Part shown: in pieces, positions 26,183 through 35,233 of the stretch
How the letters are laid out: every line of letters begins with the position of its first letter
Numbering within the stretch: position 1 is the stretch's first letter
Assembly (NCBI GenBank): GCA_029856235.1
Contig: JAHQWP010000033.1
Location: forward strand, 1 to 53,439
Source: Promethearchaeia archaeon
GTDB lineage: Archaea; Asgardarchaeota; Lokiarchaeia; Sigyniarchaeales; SOKP01
Direction: 5' to 3'
DNA length: 53,439 nt
Notes under the pieces: model-generated
Seen by the model: the letters and a program-made list of their open reading frames with translations, nothing else
Databases searched by the model: none
Told to the model about the DNA's origin: nothing
Translations under genes and position numbers: made by a program

Positions 26183-27436
26183 ATTAAAAAGAACGAAAAA
26201 AGAAAGAAGTTTCAGTACCAGCCTGTATCATTAAAAGACATTTTAAAAGAGATGAAACAGAAGATCGATTTGATGATTGATCTTGCTTACAGCGCTATCA
26301 AATTTAGCAGCAAAGAAATTGCGGATGAAACTTCTAAAATTGAAAAAAGAATCCACGAGTTAACATTTTTATTAAATTTACAAATTATTCAAACTCAAAC
26401 TGGCGGTTTTAAAGAAGCTAAAGCTTTAGAACCTATTGTTGTTATGGGTTATTCTATTGATAAAATCTCCGATGCATTAGCGGATATAGCTCGAGTTGTA
26501 TATATTAATAGCGATATTTCTGATTTTACACAATTATTTTGGGACGATGTTCCCGAACCTATTGTAAAAATCACCGTCAATGATGCTTGTGAATTCATTG
26601 GCATGAAACGAAAAGAAGTGCATTTTAGATCAAAATACGGAGTGGATTTAATAGCGATCAAAAGAAAAGATAATTGGTTATTCGAAAAAGACAATGAAAT
26701 TCAAGTTGAGGATATATTAATAATAAAAGGAGAAATTGAGCCAATCAAAGAACTGAAAAAATTAACGTTTGATACTGAAGATTTTTCTTTCCAAATTGAT
26801 GATTTGCAGAAAGAATCTGAATTCGATCTGACTAATCCTGAAGTATTCGATAAAATTCAAGAACTCAAAAAAGATTACATAACAATCACAGATCTTTCAG
26901 AAACAATGATAGAATTAGCCTTAGCAGCGTTATTTTTTAAAAGTTATGAAGTAGCTGAGGATGTATTAGAGATGGAATCTATAATGGATGGCCTTAATAT
27001 AATTTTTGAAAAGGATCTTTTAAATTTAACACAATTACTTGATAATCCGAAGAATTTAACAGGAATTATGCGTATAATATTTTCTTGCGAGTTAATTTCA
27101 GATGCAGCAGCCCATTTAGCTGAGAATATTTTAAAAGGTTTTGAACCTCACATAATTCTTCAAAAAGCTATTGAAGAAACTCCAGAAATAGTTGTTCGAG
27201 AAACTATCTCAACAGATTCATATTTTAAAGAGAAAACCTACAAACAGTTACAAGACCAACAATATAAGCGAGGATTTCATATTATTGCATTGAAAAGAGA
27301 AAATAAATGGATTTACAGCTTTAAATCTGATTTTCTTTTTGAAGTGGGGGATCTTTTAATCGGTTTAGGTCCTAAAGAAACGGTAGATCAATGGAGAAGA
27401 TGTGTCCATCCCGAATTCTCAAAGGAGGAAAGATAA
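26183..27436 (+). CDS. PhoU-TrkA-C regulator of the adjacent transporter, probable AUU start
   Basis: A soluble protein of 417 residues with two similar halves. Each half has a PhoU-like helical bundle (LMIDLAYSAIKF and MIELALAALFFKSYEVAED) followed by an RCK/TrkA-C ligand-binding domain (IGMKRKEVHFRSKYGVDLIAIKR, and YKRGFHIIALKRENKW). Proteins of this layout accompany archaeal MgtE-like pairs and probably gate or sense ions. The first ATG is 26252, but the upstream in-frame stretch ending FQYQPVSLKDILKE is the characteristic family N-terminus. With no ATG, GTG or TTG in frame after the stop at 26159, the best start is ATT at 26183, six bases after GTGAG; ATA at 26180 is the alternative. The gene ends two bases before the hexuloisomerase start. 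Confidence 0.8.
   Translation: MKKNEKRKKFQYQPVSLKDILKEMKQKIDLMIDLAYSAIKFSSKEIADETSKIEKRIHELTFLLNLQIIQTQTGGFKEAKALEPIVVMGYSIDKISDALADIARVVYINSDISDFTQLFWDDVPEPIVKITVNDACEFIGMKRKEVHFRSKYGVDLIAIKRKDNWLFEKDNEIQVEDILIIKGEIEPIKELKKLTFDTEDFSFQIDDLQKESEFDLTNPEVFDKIQELKKDYITITDLSETMIELALAALFFKSYEVAEDVLEMESIMDGLNIIFEKDLLNLTQLLDNPKNLTGIMRIIFSCELISDAAAHLAENILKGFEPHIILQKAIEETPEIVVRETISTDSYFKEKTYKQLQDQQYKRGFHIIALKRENKWIYSFKSDFLFEVGDLLIGLGPKETVDQWRRCVHPEFSKEER
27421..27430 (+). promoter_or_regulatory. Strong SD site deciding hexuloisomerase start
   Basis: AAAGGAGGAA lies inside the end of the PhoU-TrkA gene, eight bases before the ATG at 27439. It selects that ATG over the in-frame ATG at 27391. Confidence 0.75.
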
Positions 27437-27438
27437 GA

Positions 27439-28035
27439 ATGAATAAATCTAATTCAAATTTAATACAAGAAAGATTTTTAAATACTCTTATAGAAATCGC
27501 AGATCAAGTAAAAAAAAATTCCGAATTTATTGATATTAATCAAGTCTTAAAATTAATAGATTTAATCGTAAAAACTGATTCAAATAACGGACGGATTTTT
27601 ATTTATGGGGCGGGAAGATCTGGATTTATTGGCCGTTGCTTTGCTCAGAGATTGATGCATCTCGGTATTAAATCTTGTTTTGTTACCGACGCAGTTACCT
27701 ATCGCTATAGCAAAGGGGACTTATTAGTATTAATAAGTGGAAGCGGTGAAACAACCTCACCTAAAGCTATCGCAGAAGAAGCGAGAAAAATCGGTGGAAA
27801 AATTGCGTTACTTACAGGAAATCCTAAAAGTACAATAGCTATGGTATCTGATCTGACCATTAAAATTGAGGGTAAAAGTAAAGAGAAAGCGATTACACAA
27901 GAAACTTTAGCTCCATTTACTTCACTATTCGATATTTCTACTCTCTCCATATTAGATTCAATTGGAGCCTCGTTAATGCTTGTATTAGGAGTAACCGAAA
28001 AGAATATTGATGAACGACATGCTTCAATAGAATAA
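27439..28035 (+). CDS. hxlB: 6-phospho-3-hexuloisomerase
   Basis: A SIS-domain isomerase of 198 residues that interconverts 3-hexulose-6-phosphate and fructose-6-phosphate. In archaea this is part of the reversed ribulose-monophosphate route that supplies pentose phosphates. Sugar-phosphate loops are visible at YGAGRSGFIG (about 56-65) and ISGSGETTSP (99-108), and the end LMLVLGVTEKNIDERHASIE is typical of the family. Length is normal. It follows the PhoU-TrkA gene by two bases with a strong SD, so it belongs to that transcript. The partner hexulose-6-phosphate synthase is not in this window. A generic SIS sugar isomerase is a less likely alternative. Confidence 0.88.
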   Translation: MNKSNSNLIQERFLNTLIEIADQVKKNSEFIDINQVLKLIDLIVKTDSNNGRIFIYGAGRSGFIGRCFAQRLMHLGIKSCFVTDAVTYRYSKGDLLVLISGSGETTSPKAIAEEARKIGGKIALLTGNPKSTIAMVSDLTIKIEGKSKEKAITQETLAPFTSLFDISTLSILDSIGASLMLVLGVTEKNIDERHASIE

Positions 28036-28058
28036 AATAAAAACTAAGAAGGATTTGG

Positions 28059-28457
28059 ATGCACGATTATATAGAAGTAAGATTTATTTCCGAGAGAAAA
28101 GGACGAGGAGCTTTTGCGAAAAAAATTATTGAGAAAGGTACTGTAATCGATATTGCAAATGTAGTCTTAATACCCAATAAAGAATATAGAAAGATTGAAA
28201 AAACGCTTTTATACGACTATTGCTATATTTGGGAAGATCCAAAGCATAAACCGTCTTTTAAAAACGCCATCACATTAAGCGTTAGCCAATTCATCAATCA
28301 TTCATATTCTCCTAACTTAAAGTACTTATACGATTATGAGAACAAAGCAATAGAGTATTCTGCTATAAAAGATATTAATGAAGGAGAAGAACTCACAGTT
28401 AATTATAATGGGTTGGTAGATGACACCAGTCCCCTATGGTTCAATGTTCAGGATTAA
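28059..28457 (+). CDS. Minimal SET-domain methyltransferase
   Basis: A 132-residue protein consisting of little more than a SET domain, which transfers a methyl group from S-adenosylmethionine to protein lysine. The N-terminal KGRGAFAKKIIEKGTVI corresponds to the SET-N beta strands. The knot motifs are FINHSYSPNL (NHS at 80-82) and GEELTVNY (109-116), with the expected Asn-His and Tyr. No zinc pre- or post-SET is present. The target is unknown; chromatin or ribosomal proteins are possible. AAGGATTTGG just upstream supports the ATG. It follows the hexuloisomerase by 23 bases and overlaps the convergent endonuclease IV gene by 17 bases. Confidence 0.88.
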   Translation: MHDYIEVRFISERKGRGAFAKKIIEKGTVIDIANVVLIPNKEYRKIEKTLLYDYCYIWEDPKHKPSFKNAITLSVSQFINHSYSPNLKYLYDYENKAIEYSAIKDINEGEELTVNYNGLVDDTSPLWFNVQD

Positions 28458-29328
28458 GTTTTGGTACTATTAAATCTCTAAGAGTTTTAAGGTTCATTTT
28501 ATCTTCTTTCAAATCCTTACCCTTTGGAGTTTCTAAAATTCCAGGAATATCTTTAAATCTATCGTCGTTTAGCAAAAAGCCAAACGCCTCCTTTCCAATC
28601 TTTCCTTGTCCTATGTGAGTATGACGATCGACTCTCGATCCTAATTCTTTTTCCGTATCGTTTAGATGGAATGCAAAAAGATATTTTAATCCAACAATAT
28701 CATCAAAATCGTTCCACATTTCGTTGTACTTCTTTTTAGTGGTGAAATCATAACCCGCGGCAAACGAATGCGCTGTGTCAAAGCAAATTCCAATCTTGGT
28801 TTTATCCTTAATTTTATCAATTATTGCTCTAAGGTGGTGAAATTTATTCCCCAAGCCTTTGCCTTGCCCTGCAGTAGTCTCTAGTAATATTTTAACTTTA
28901 GATCCTTTAGTTTCATTCATCAATTTATTTAGCTGAGTAGCGATCTGAACAAATGCTTCTTCTTTCGAGATTTCTTCCTTATCTTTAATAGGGATAACTC
29001 CGGGATGCATATTTTCATACTCAATCCCTAGTTGGGTAACCTTTTGAAGTTCATCCAACATAGCGCTGTAAGATTTCTCTAATTTTTCGCTATCGATACT
29101 TGCTAAATTGATTAAATAACTGTTATGACTTATAACTGGCCATATTTCGTTTTTAAAATCTTCTTTTGTTTTAAGAAATTCATCGATAGTTTTCTGATCT
29201 AAAGGTTTTGTTGACCAAGAGCGAACATTTCTTATAAAAACTTGAATTGATTCGCACTTAAGTTCTCTGCCCTTATGGAAAGCCATGTGTTTGCCCTCTG
29301 AAACGCTCATGTGAGCCCCTAATCTCAT
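28441..29328 (-). CDS. nfo: Endonuclease IV (apurinic/apyrimidinic)
   Basis: A 295-residue TIM-barrel DNA repair enzyme that cleaves 5' of abasic sites using a trinuclear zinc centre. The N-terminus MRLGAHMSVSEG, the block GICFDTAHSFAAGYD, and HLNDTEKELGSRVDRHTHIGQG are family signatures carrying most of the His/Asp/Glu ligands. Length is normal. It is the third gene of a minus-strand run after the FAD oxidase and iron-sulfur protein, with only 29 bases between the iron-sulfur gene stop and this start, so it is likely co-transcribed although functionally unrelated. Its 3' end overlaps the convergent SET gene. Confidence 0.95.
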   Translation of the reverse strand: MRLGAHMSVSEGKHMAFHKGRELKCESIQVFIRNVRSWSTKPLDQKTIDEFLKTKEDFKNEIWPVISHNSYLINLASIDSEKLEKSYSAMLDELQKVTQLGIEYENMHPGVIPIKDKEEISKEEAFVQIATQLNKLMNETKGSKVKILLETTAGQGKGLGNKFHHLRAIIDKIKDKTKIGICFDTAHSFAAGYDFTTKKKYNEMWNDFDDIVGLKYLFAFHLNDTEKELGSRVDRHTHIGQGKIGKEAFGFLLNDDRFKDIPGILETPKGKDLKEDKMNLKTLRDLIVPKLNPEH

Positions 29329-29357
29329 ATTTAAAACACCTATAGAAAAAAAATGTA

Positions 29358-30533
29358 TTAATTATTTGAGATTTCGAACTCAATAATGTCTAAAATCTCT
29401 ATTAGATCAATTACTTCAAAGTCCATATTAAATTTACTGTTAGCATCACTAAGATTAGTCCTGCAAAATGGACATACGGACGAAATTACAGAAGCACCTG
29501 TCATTTTCGCTTCCTCAAGTCTTTCCTTTGATATTTCAACTGACCATTCAGGATATCCGATTTTCACACCGCCCCCAGCGCCGCAACACCAAGCGTTTTC
29601 TCGATTTCTTTTCATTTCTACTAATTTTAATCCCGGTATCTGTTTGTAAATTTCTCGAGGTATTTCATAGATACCCATATGCCTTCCTAAATGACATGGA
29701 TCGTGGTAAGTAACAGTTTTATTGTAATCTGAAGTAAATTTTAATTTTCCATCATCTAACAGCTTTTTAATTAAATCTACGGTGTGATATATCTGAAAAT
29801 CATAATCAGCCCCATATTTCAGCCAATCTTTTTTTAGAGTACGATAACAACCCGCACATGATGTAATAACCTTTGATGCTCCCGCGTTGTTTATTTGAGT
29901 AATATTATGATTTATGAAATTTTTAACAGAATTAATTTGACCTGTTCTTATTACTGGGCTACAACAACAATGTTCATCAACCAATGTAAAATCAATTTTT
30001 GCTTTCTTTAGAAATTTTAAAGTAGCATCTCTTAAGTTTTTTTGCCGATAATTAGATGTGCAACCTATAAAATAAACCCATTCTGCCTTGTCTGGTAAAT
30101 CGTATAACTTCTTTAAATCTTCGTTGTCTGAATTTTGTTCGCCATATGGATTTGACATTTCAGGGTTCTCTATCCGTTCAATTAAAGCCTTTTGCTTCTC
30201 GGGACAAAATCCTTTTATTACAGCTTCCGCTCGAGCAGCTTCAATAATGTCCACCAGAAAATCATTAAATTTCTCAAACCTGCAATTTTCCATACAGTTT
30301 CCGCAAGTAGAACACGCATATATTACATTTGCTACATTTTGACTCCATGAGAGTTCCCCACTTATCAAACCATAAATTAACCACAACCTTCCACCTGTGG
30401 AATAAGTCTCAAATCGGAACTTTTTATAGCTAGGGCAATTAAAATCAGAATAATCGTAGGTAAACTTACAATAACCACATCGAAAGCACCTATGAACTAT
30501 ATCTTTCCAATCTTGTTCAGTTTTTAAAGTCAT
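29358..30533 (-). CDS. HdrD/GlpC-like iron-sulfur electron-transfer protein with CCG domains
   Basis: A 391-residue soluble protein. The N-terminal half binds two 4Fe-4S clusters: CFRCGYC with a distant Cys, and CSTCGNCMENC. The C-terminal half has the cysteine-rich CCG domains (HCCCSPV with CAGC, and WCCGAGGG with CPFC), which in heterodisulfide reductase HdrD coordinate the catalytic cluster. It starts one base from the end of the FAD oxidase gene, so the two form a complex resembling glycolate or lactate dehydrogenase (GlcD plus GlcF/GlpC) that oxidises a 2-hydroxyacid and passes electrons on. With no membrane segment, the electron acceptor is unclear. Confidence 0.88.
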   Translation of the reverse strand: MTLKTEQDWKDIVHRCFRCGYCKFTYDYSDFNCPSYKKFRFETYSTGGRLWLIYGLISGELSWSQNVANVIYACSTCGNCMENCRFEKFNDFLVDIIEAARAEAVIKGFCPEKQKALIERIENPEMSNPYGEQNSDNEDLKKLYDLPDKAEWVYFIGCTSNYRQKNLRDATLKFLKKAKIDFTLVDEHCCCSPVIRTGQINSVKNFINHNITQINNAGASKVITSCAGCYRTLKKDWLKYGADYDFQIYHTVDLIKKLLDDGKLKFTSDYNKTVTYHDPCHLGRHMGIYEIPREIYKQIPGLKLVEMKRNRENAWCCGAGGGVKIGYPEWSVEISKERLEEAKMTGASVISSVCPFCRTNLSDANSKFNMDFEVIDLIEILDIIEFEISNN

Positions 30534-31904
30534 TTATTTAACCTCCCAATTTCCTGGATTCATGATCCCATTTGGGTCTAATAAATTTTTAATGTTCTTT
30601 AGAAGTTTCTTATAATTAGTATCCATTTTTTCTAGAATTAGTTGTTGTCCCGCTAATTCTGCTTTCCAAGGAATCCCTCCAATCTCAAGAACAGCCTTAT
30701 TAGTTTCGTGTAATGCATCTCGCGCATTTTCCATATCTTTTGGATCCGCACGATTAAAAGAATAAGTAAAAAAAAACATTACAGCGTGACCTTGTCCTAT
30801 AAGTCGAGCGCCCAGCGTAGGAATAATTTCGTGGTTTAAAGAAATTTCGGAACCAATTTTAATCATCTCAGGGATTAATTTAAGTGGCACGAATGCCCCA
30901 ACATATTCAAAGCCTCCTCCTTTCCTAAAATCTGCCGCAGTTGCTGCAAATTGTGGTTTTTCCAGAAATATTTCTTCAAGTCTTTTTGGAACTTTCATGT
31001 ACCTCGACTTTGACTCGCGATATAGTTTCTTAAGGATTTTTGTTTTATTATTTATTTCGTCTTCAGATTCTCCAGTGATATAAACCATAATAGTTACGTA
31101 TCCTTTCATCCAATCGGGTTTATCTGCAATCCCTAGTAAAATATCTTCAGCAACATCATCAAATGTTATGTTTGAAATTAATTTTGGGAGTGTTTTTGGG
31201 TCTTTACATAAACCAAAAACCAGAGTTCTTATCTTATGTTTAGGGAATAATTTAATAGAAAGCTTTGTAATAATACCTATGGTACCAAATGAACTAGTAA
31301 ACATACCAATAAAATCTGGAATGGGACCTCTTGTGAACCAATAATCTGAAACCGCACAAGAGCCTAATTTATATAGTTCTCCATCAGGAAGTATAACTTC
31401 TAATCCATTAATCATAGAACCGTGATCTCCAAATTTTTGTGACAAATAACCAGATCCATGAATTAACGCGTTACCGGCAATTGTAATTGAAGGAGGTGCA
31501 TCAGGAACCGGTGGCTGTAAATCGGGATGATTAGTGTTTAAATACGCTAACAGCTGTCCTGAAGTTACTCCTGCTTCGATAAGGGCAAACCGACTTAATT
31601 CGTTAATTTCAATTATTTTGTTCATGCGTTTCATATCCATAACTATACCTCCTTTAATGGGAATTACAAGCCCACTTAATGTTAAACCACCTCCCATAGG
31701 AACAATTGGAATTTTTTCTCGATTTGCTAGTGTTACGATCTCTTGGACTTCCTTAGATGTAATTGGCATCACTACGAAATCTGCGGGTCGTGAAAGTGAC
31801 GCTCCCGGATCTTGGGAGTAAATATATAAATCTTCCGAACGATTAGAAACATAATCCTTCCCAACAATATCCTCCAACTCTTTTAAAATATTAATTTCGC
31901 TCAT
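30534..31904 (-). CDS. FAD-linked 2-hydroxyacid dehydrogenase (GlcD/D-lactate type)
   Basis: A 456-residue flavoprotein of the PCMH/VAO fold. The FAD pyrophosphate loop is visible at PIVPMGGGLTLSGLVIP, followed by NALIHGSGYLSQKFGDHGSMI, and a C-terminal substrate domain ends NPNGIMNPGNWEVK-like (LLDPNGIMNPGNW). It probably oxidises D-lactate or glycolate; the exact acid cannot be read. The stop codon abuts the start of the iron-sulfur subunit, giving a tight two-gene unit. The ATG lies 176 bases from the divergent membrane-protein gene, where the promoter must be. Length is typical for GlcD. Confidence 0.9.
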   Translation of the reverse strand: MSEINILKELEDIVGKDYVSNRSEDLYIYSQDPGASLSRPADFVVMPITSKEVQEIVTLANREKIPIVPMGGGLTLSGLVIPIKGGIVMDMKRMNKIIEINELSRFALIEAGVTSGQLLAYLNTNHPDLQPPVPDAPPSITIAGNALIHGSGYLSQKFGDHGSMINGLEVILPDGELYKLGSCAVSDYWFTRGPIPDFIGMFTSSFGTIGIITKLSIKLFPKHKIRTLVFGLCKDPKTLPKLISNITFDDVAEDILLGIADKPDWMKGYVTIMVYITGESEDEINNKTKILKKLYRESKSRYMKVPKRLEEIFLEKPQFAATAADFRKGGGFEYVGAFVPLKLIPEMIKIGSEISLNHEIIPTLGARLIGQGHAVMFFFTYSFNRADPKDMENARDALHETNKAVLEIGGIPWKAELAGQQLILEKMDTNYKKLLKNIKNLLDPNGIMNPGNWEVK

Positions 31905-32080
31905 TATTTACAACTTTTATATTGAATTATCCTTTTTGCTAGAATTATTCGAATAAAAATTCAAATTTTTCTTTAATAATTCAGAATACATTTTTTTCTA
32001 TTTAAATTTATAATTTCCCAAAGTTTTTTACAAGATAACTTAAATAAATAAGCAATTACCTATCTAAAACAATTTTATAG

Positions 32081-32626
32081 ATGAGCATTCGTGGTAAAAA
32101 AGAAGGTTTGTATAGACTTATAGGTTCATTTTTGTTATTATTAAGTTTCTTCTTATCAATCTTCTTTAGTATACTGGTTTTAGGCGATTTAATTTTATCG
32201 CTGCTTTTAATTTTAATGATTGGTCCTCCATTTCTGATGAGTATTCTCTTAAAACTAGAGCAAAATTTTATAGTGAAAAATTCAATAAAATTCACCATTT
32301 TAGTTATTATAATAGAAGTTGTATTAAATTCAATTACTCTCCCCATTTATAGCAATTTGCTTATCGTAAGATTTGTTTTAATCGAAAGCTTAGATTTTTT
32401 ATTAATAGTTTGTTGGCATTTCTCGCTTTCACTTTATAAGAAGCACAAGCTTATTTTCATTATAGGTGGTTTTAGTAGTTTTGTTTTAAATATTTTATTA
32501 ATGTTAAATCTAAATCATTTATTCATAATCAACATAAGTCTAATGTTAACTCTATTTTTAGGGTTATTGCTGATTTTCTCAGCCGAATTAATAATGAAGA
32601 AAAAAGGGTTGTTAAACTATATTTAA
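32081..32626 (+). CDS. Hypothetical multi-pass membrane protein
   Basis: A 181-residue, very hydrophobic protein with about five helices, for example LIGSFLLLLSFFLSIFFSIL, LVIIIEVVLNSITLP, HFSLSLYKKHKLIFIIGGF and SLMLTLFLGLLLIFS. Positive residues cluster at the N-terminus (MSIRGKKEG) and the C-terminal tail, suggesting both are cytoplasmic or an odd count misjudged by eye. No conserved polar motif stands out and I do not recognise the family. It is divergent from the FAD oxidase and convergent with the aldehyde oxidoreductase, with 18 bases between stops. Confidence 0.55.
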   Translation: MSIRGKKEGLYRLIGSFLLLLSFFLSIFFSILVLGDLILSLLLILMIGPPFLMSILLKLEQNFIVKNSIKFTILVIIIEVVLNSITLPIYSNLLIVRFVLIESLDFLLIVCWHFSLSLYKKHKLIFIIGGFSSFVLNILLMLNLNHLFIINISLMLTLFLGLLLIFSAELIMKKKGLLNYI

Positions 32627-32644
32627 TTAATAGATTTAAAGATT

Positions 32645-34363
32645 TTAATCGAGCTTCTTCCAAAAATTCTGTAATTCTTCTTTCGTAAATGTAAATTTTA
32701 AACCACTAGGTTCAGAAGGCTCTTCTTTTAAAAAATCGGGGACATCATCCATATCCTTGGTAATACCTGCTTTTTCGTTGAATGATAACTCGATTTTAAG
32801 GATATGTTTACCGATATTAATTACGTCTTCTCGAGTCAAATTTAAATTATACATTGCGTTAATAGCTGCTGTTACAATTTCCATGTTCTCATAACTTGGT
32901 CCTATGAAATAACAGCATCCCATAGAATCTAAAACCGTAGTATAAACTTGCAATTCAAATGATAAATCAAATTTGCCATCGTTTTTAGTAAGTTCTCCAT
33001 AATTTTTGTTTTGACTTGCTACTCTACCAATTATAGCAGCTCCACTGGTGTGATCGGCTCCCATTGGGCTTGTAGCATAGGTAACACCCATACCTTTAAA
33101 GACTCTGGGATCATATGCCGAAATACCCTGTCCCTTAATTTCTGGTACTCGCTTTGCATTTAATTTCTCTCCAATATTTTTAACCCCATTCCCGTATAAC
33201 TTACCTATTTCGGTATTCTCCCGGATTTCTTTATCTAGGATGGTAAAAACAGAATCTGAATCACCCCAGGAAAGTTTACCACAATCCATAGCGACACCAG
33301 CGGTACCACCGAATTCAATAGTATCGATTCCAATATCGTCGCATAAATGATCAATTTTAGCTAAGCTATCCAAGTCGTCAATAAGTAAATTACTTCCGTT
33401 TAAACACATAGTTTCATATTCAAGGCTAGAAGTTATATGGTTACCGTTCTCGTCTACAACCAAATTAGAGCATTTTATAACGCAATAAGGAGAGCATGCT
33501 AAATTTTTCTTACCCCCTCTTGCAACTACGAGATCGTGGAGTTTTTCTCCACTAATGTTCGAAATATTGTCGAAAGACCCCATTTGAAAATTTTTCGTTG
33601 GTAATCCTTGATGTTCGCTCATTATTCTCATACTTAATGCTGTCCCAAATTTAGAAAAGACTTTCTTAGTATCAGCTAGTTCCTTAGCAAAAGGAGTTGA
33701 TGCCTCTCTAAACTTTTTTAAATCGTGCATTTTTACTTTTGATTCTTTAGTGGGGATAATTACAACGGCTTTAATGCCTTTGGAACCCATGACTGCACCT
33801 AATCCACCTCGAGCAGCGTGTCTACTTGGATAACCTTCCAAATCATTGGCAGCAACAGTCGCTGAGAGCATCATATGTTCACCTGCGGGGCCTATAGAAT
33901 AAATACCAATATTTTCTCCATATTTACTTCTTAATATTTGATGCAATCCGTAATTTCCTAAGCCTTTATATTCGCTACTAGGTATTAACTCAATCCCTTT
34001 CTCGTTAATTAAGACTATTTTTAATTCTGAGGATTCATCTTCAAAAACTAAGGCTCTTATACCGTATTTAGCGAGCATGAGTGAAGGTCTTCCTCCCACA
34101 TTTGCTTCCTTTATACCGTTTGTTAATGGACTTTTGCTACCAACTGATGTTCGAGCAGAATTTGGGAATGGGCTTCCGGTAAGTATCCCGTTTGCTAAGA
34201 TTAGCTTATTATCTGGGCCGAGTGGATCGCATTTAGGAGGAACTTCATCGTGAACGATTTGTGAAGTTAAACCTCGGGCACCTAACAAAAAATATTTTGA
34301 ATCTTGAGAAATTTCTTCGTAATTAATTTCAAACGATTTTACATTGATTCTTACAATCTGCAT
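32645..34363 (-). CDS. aor: Aldehyde:ferredoxin oxidoreductase (tungstopterin)
   Basis: A 572-residue tungsten-pterin enzyme that oxidises aldehydes to carboxylic acids with ferredoxin reduction, in the cytosol. The pterin-binding N-terminal domain contains RHAARGGLGAVMGSKGIKA (181-199). Three cluster ligands lie in CSPYCVIKC (C290, C294, C298), with a fourth expected near DSMGCCYF. The block around YATSPMGADHTSGAA is also typical. All domains are present. Family members differ in aldehyde range (AOR, FOR, GOR types) and this cannot be set by reading. The nitroreductase gene lies 64 bases upstream on the same strand and may be co-transcribed. Confidence 0.93.
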   Translation of the reverse strand: MQIVRINVKSFEINYEEISQDSKYFLLGARGLTSQIVHDEVPPKCDPLGPDNKLILANGILTGSPFPNSARTSVGSKSPLTNGIKEANVGGRPSLMLAKYGIRALVFEDESSELKIVLINEKGIELIPSSEYKGLGNYGLHQILRSKYGENIGIYSIGPAGEHMMLSATVAANDLEGYPSRHAARGGLGAVMGSKGIKAVVIIPTKESKVKMHDLKKFREASTPFAKELADTKKVFSKFGTALSMRIMSEHQGLPTKNFQMGSFDNISNISGEKLHDLVVARGGKKNLACSPYCVIKCSNLVVDENGNHITSSLEYETMCLNGSNLLIDDLDSLAKIDHLCDDIGIDTIEFGGTAGVAMDCGKLSWGDSDSVFTILDKEIRENTEIGKLYGNGVKNIGEKLNAKRVPEIKGQGISAYDPRVFKGMGVTYATSPMGADHTSGAAIIGRVASQNKNYGELTKNDGKFDLSFELQVYTTVLDSMGCCYFIGPSYENMEIVTAAINAMYNLNLTREDVINIGKHILKIELSFNEKAGITKDMDDVPDFLKEEPSEPSGLKFTFTKEELQNFWKKLD

Positions 34364-34427
34364 AAATAAAATAAATTAAGGTAATATTTTACCTTTACTT
34401 CTTCATGAAATGGGATTTCAATGTAAA

Positions 34428-34943
34428 TTAGAATTTATCGTAATGTACGATTTCTTTAAGGGATTTTCGATCCGTTACTTCTCCCTTTTCTTTCATAGGA
34501 TACCCTAATGGAGTTAATGCTAAAACTCTGAATTTCTTTGGTATCCCAAGTACTTCTTGCACTTTGGCCTCATTGAACCAACCAATCCAACAAGTGGCTA
34601 ATCCTTCAGCGGTTGCCGCTAAAATTAAATGTTCAAAACAGATTCCACAATCTAAAGGAAAATACTTTATCCCATTTGAATTACTACCAGATCCAGACTC
34701 AGAAATAATCCCTACTATAAACATGGGCGCTTCAACAAACTTCTGCGCTTGACCAACTGCGTTCCATACTTTTTTTACCGTTTCAAGGTCTTTAACGACA
34801 ATATATTCCATGCCTTGTTTATTAGCCCAAGTTGGAGCCAATCGTGCAGCCTCTAAAATTCGATTAACTTTTTCCTCTTCCGGCATATCGGATTTATATA
34901 CTCTATAACTTCTTCTTTTTCTCAAAACATCGTAAAATTCCAT
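34428..34943 (-). CDS. Nitroreductase-family FMN oxidoreductase
   Basis: A 171-residue FMN-binding NAD(P)H oxidoreductase. The N-terminal RKRRSYRVYKSDM and LEAARLAPTWANKQ segments bind the FMN phosphate, and the end GLATCWIGWFNEAKVQEVLG with ALTPLGYPMKEKG is typical. Residues near the middle (GIISESGSGSNSNG) form a short insertion. Start: I prefer the internal ATG at 34943 (MEFYDVLRKRRS) to the ATG at 34955, since the family N-terminus begins there. The natural substrate is unknown; family members reduce nitro compounds, quinones or flavins. It precedes the aldehyde oxidoreductase on the same strand. Confidence 0.87.
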   Translation of the reverse strand: MEFYDVLRKRRSYRVYKSDMPEEEKVNRILEAARLAPTWANKQGMEYIVVKDLETVKKVWNAVGQAQKFVEAPMFIVGIISESGSGSNSNGIKYFPLDCGICFEHLILAATAEGLATCWIGWFNEAKVQEVLGIPKKFRVLALTPLGYPMKEKGEVTDRKSLKEIVHYDKF

Positions 34944-35105
34944 TTTACAAACCATATTTAATAATTTTCTTAATTATACTAAACGAGGTATAATCCTAAA
35001 ATCTTATTGTTTTTGATTAAATACTGACAGATATGACCGTATTATTATTATTTGTATCCCATTGTATTCCCCCATTATGTTGTTGTATAATTTTCAAGAC
35101 AAAGA

Positions 35106-35114
35106 TTTATAAAT
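35106..35114 (+). promoter_or_regulatory. TATA box upstream of TFB
   Basis: TTTATAAAT with a purine-rich AAAGA in front matches an archaeal TATA/BRE element. It lies about 120 bases before the TFB ATG, so if used it gives a 5' leader of roughly 90-95 bases, unlike the leaderless actin gene. Confidence 0.45.
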
Positions 35115-35233
35115 GCAGATTGGATACATACATATTATTACATTATTAAAGTCGTAACATCATCTAATTTTTTATACAATTTCATGTTTAGATGGTACTA
35201 TGTTGATTATTAATACATTTTTTGTGATATAAT

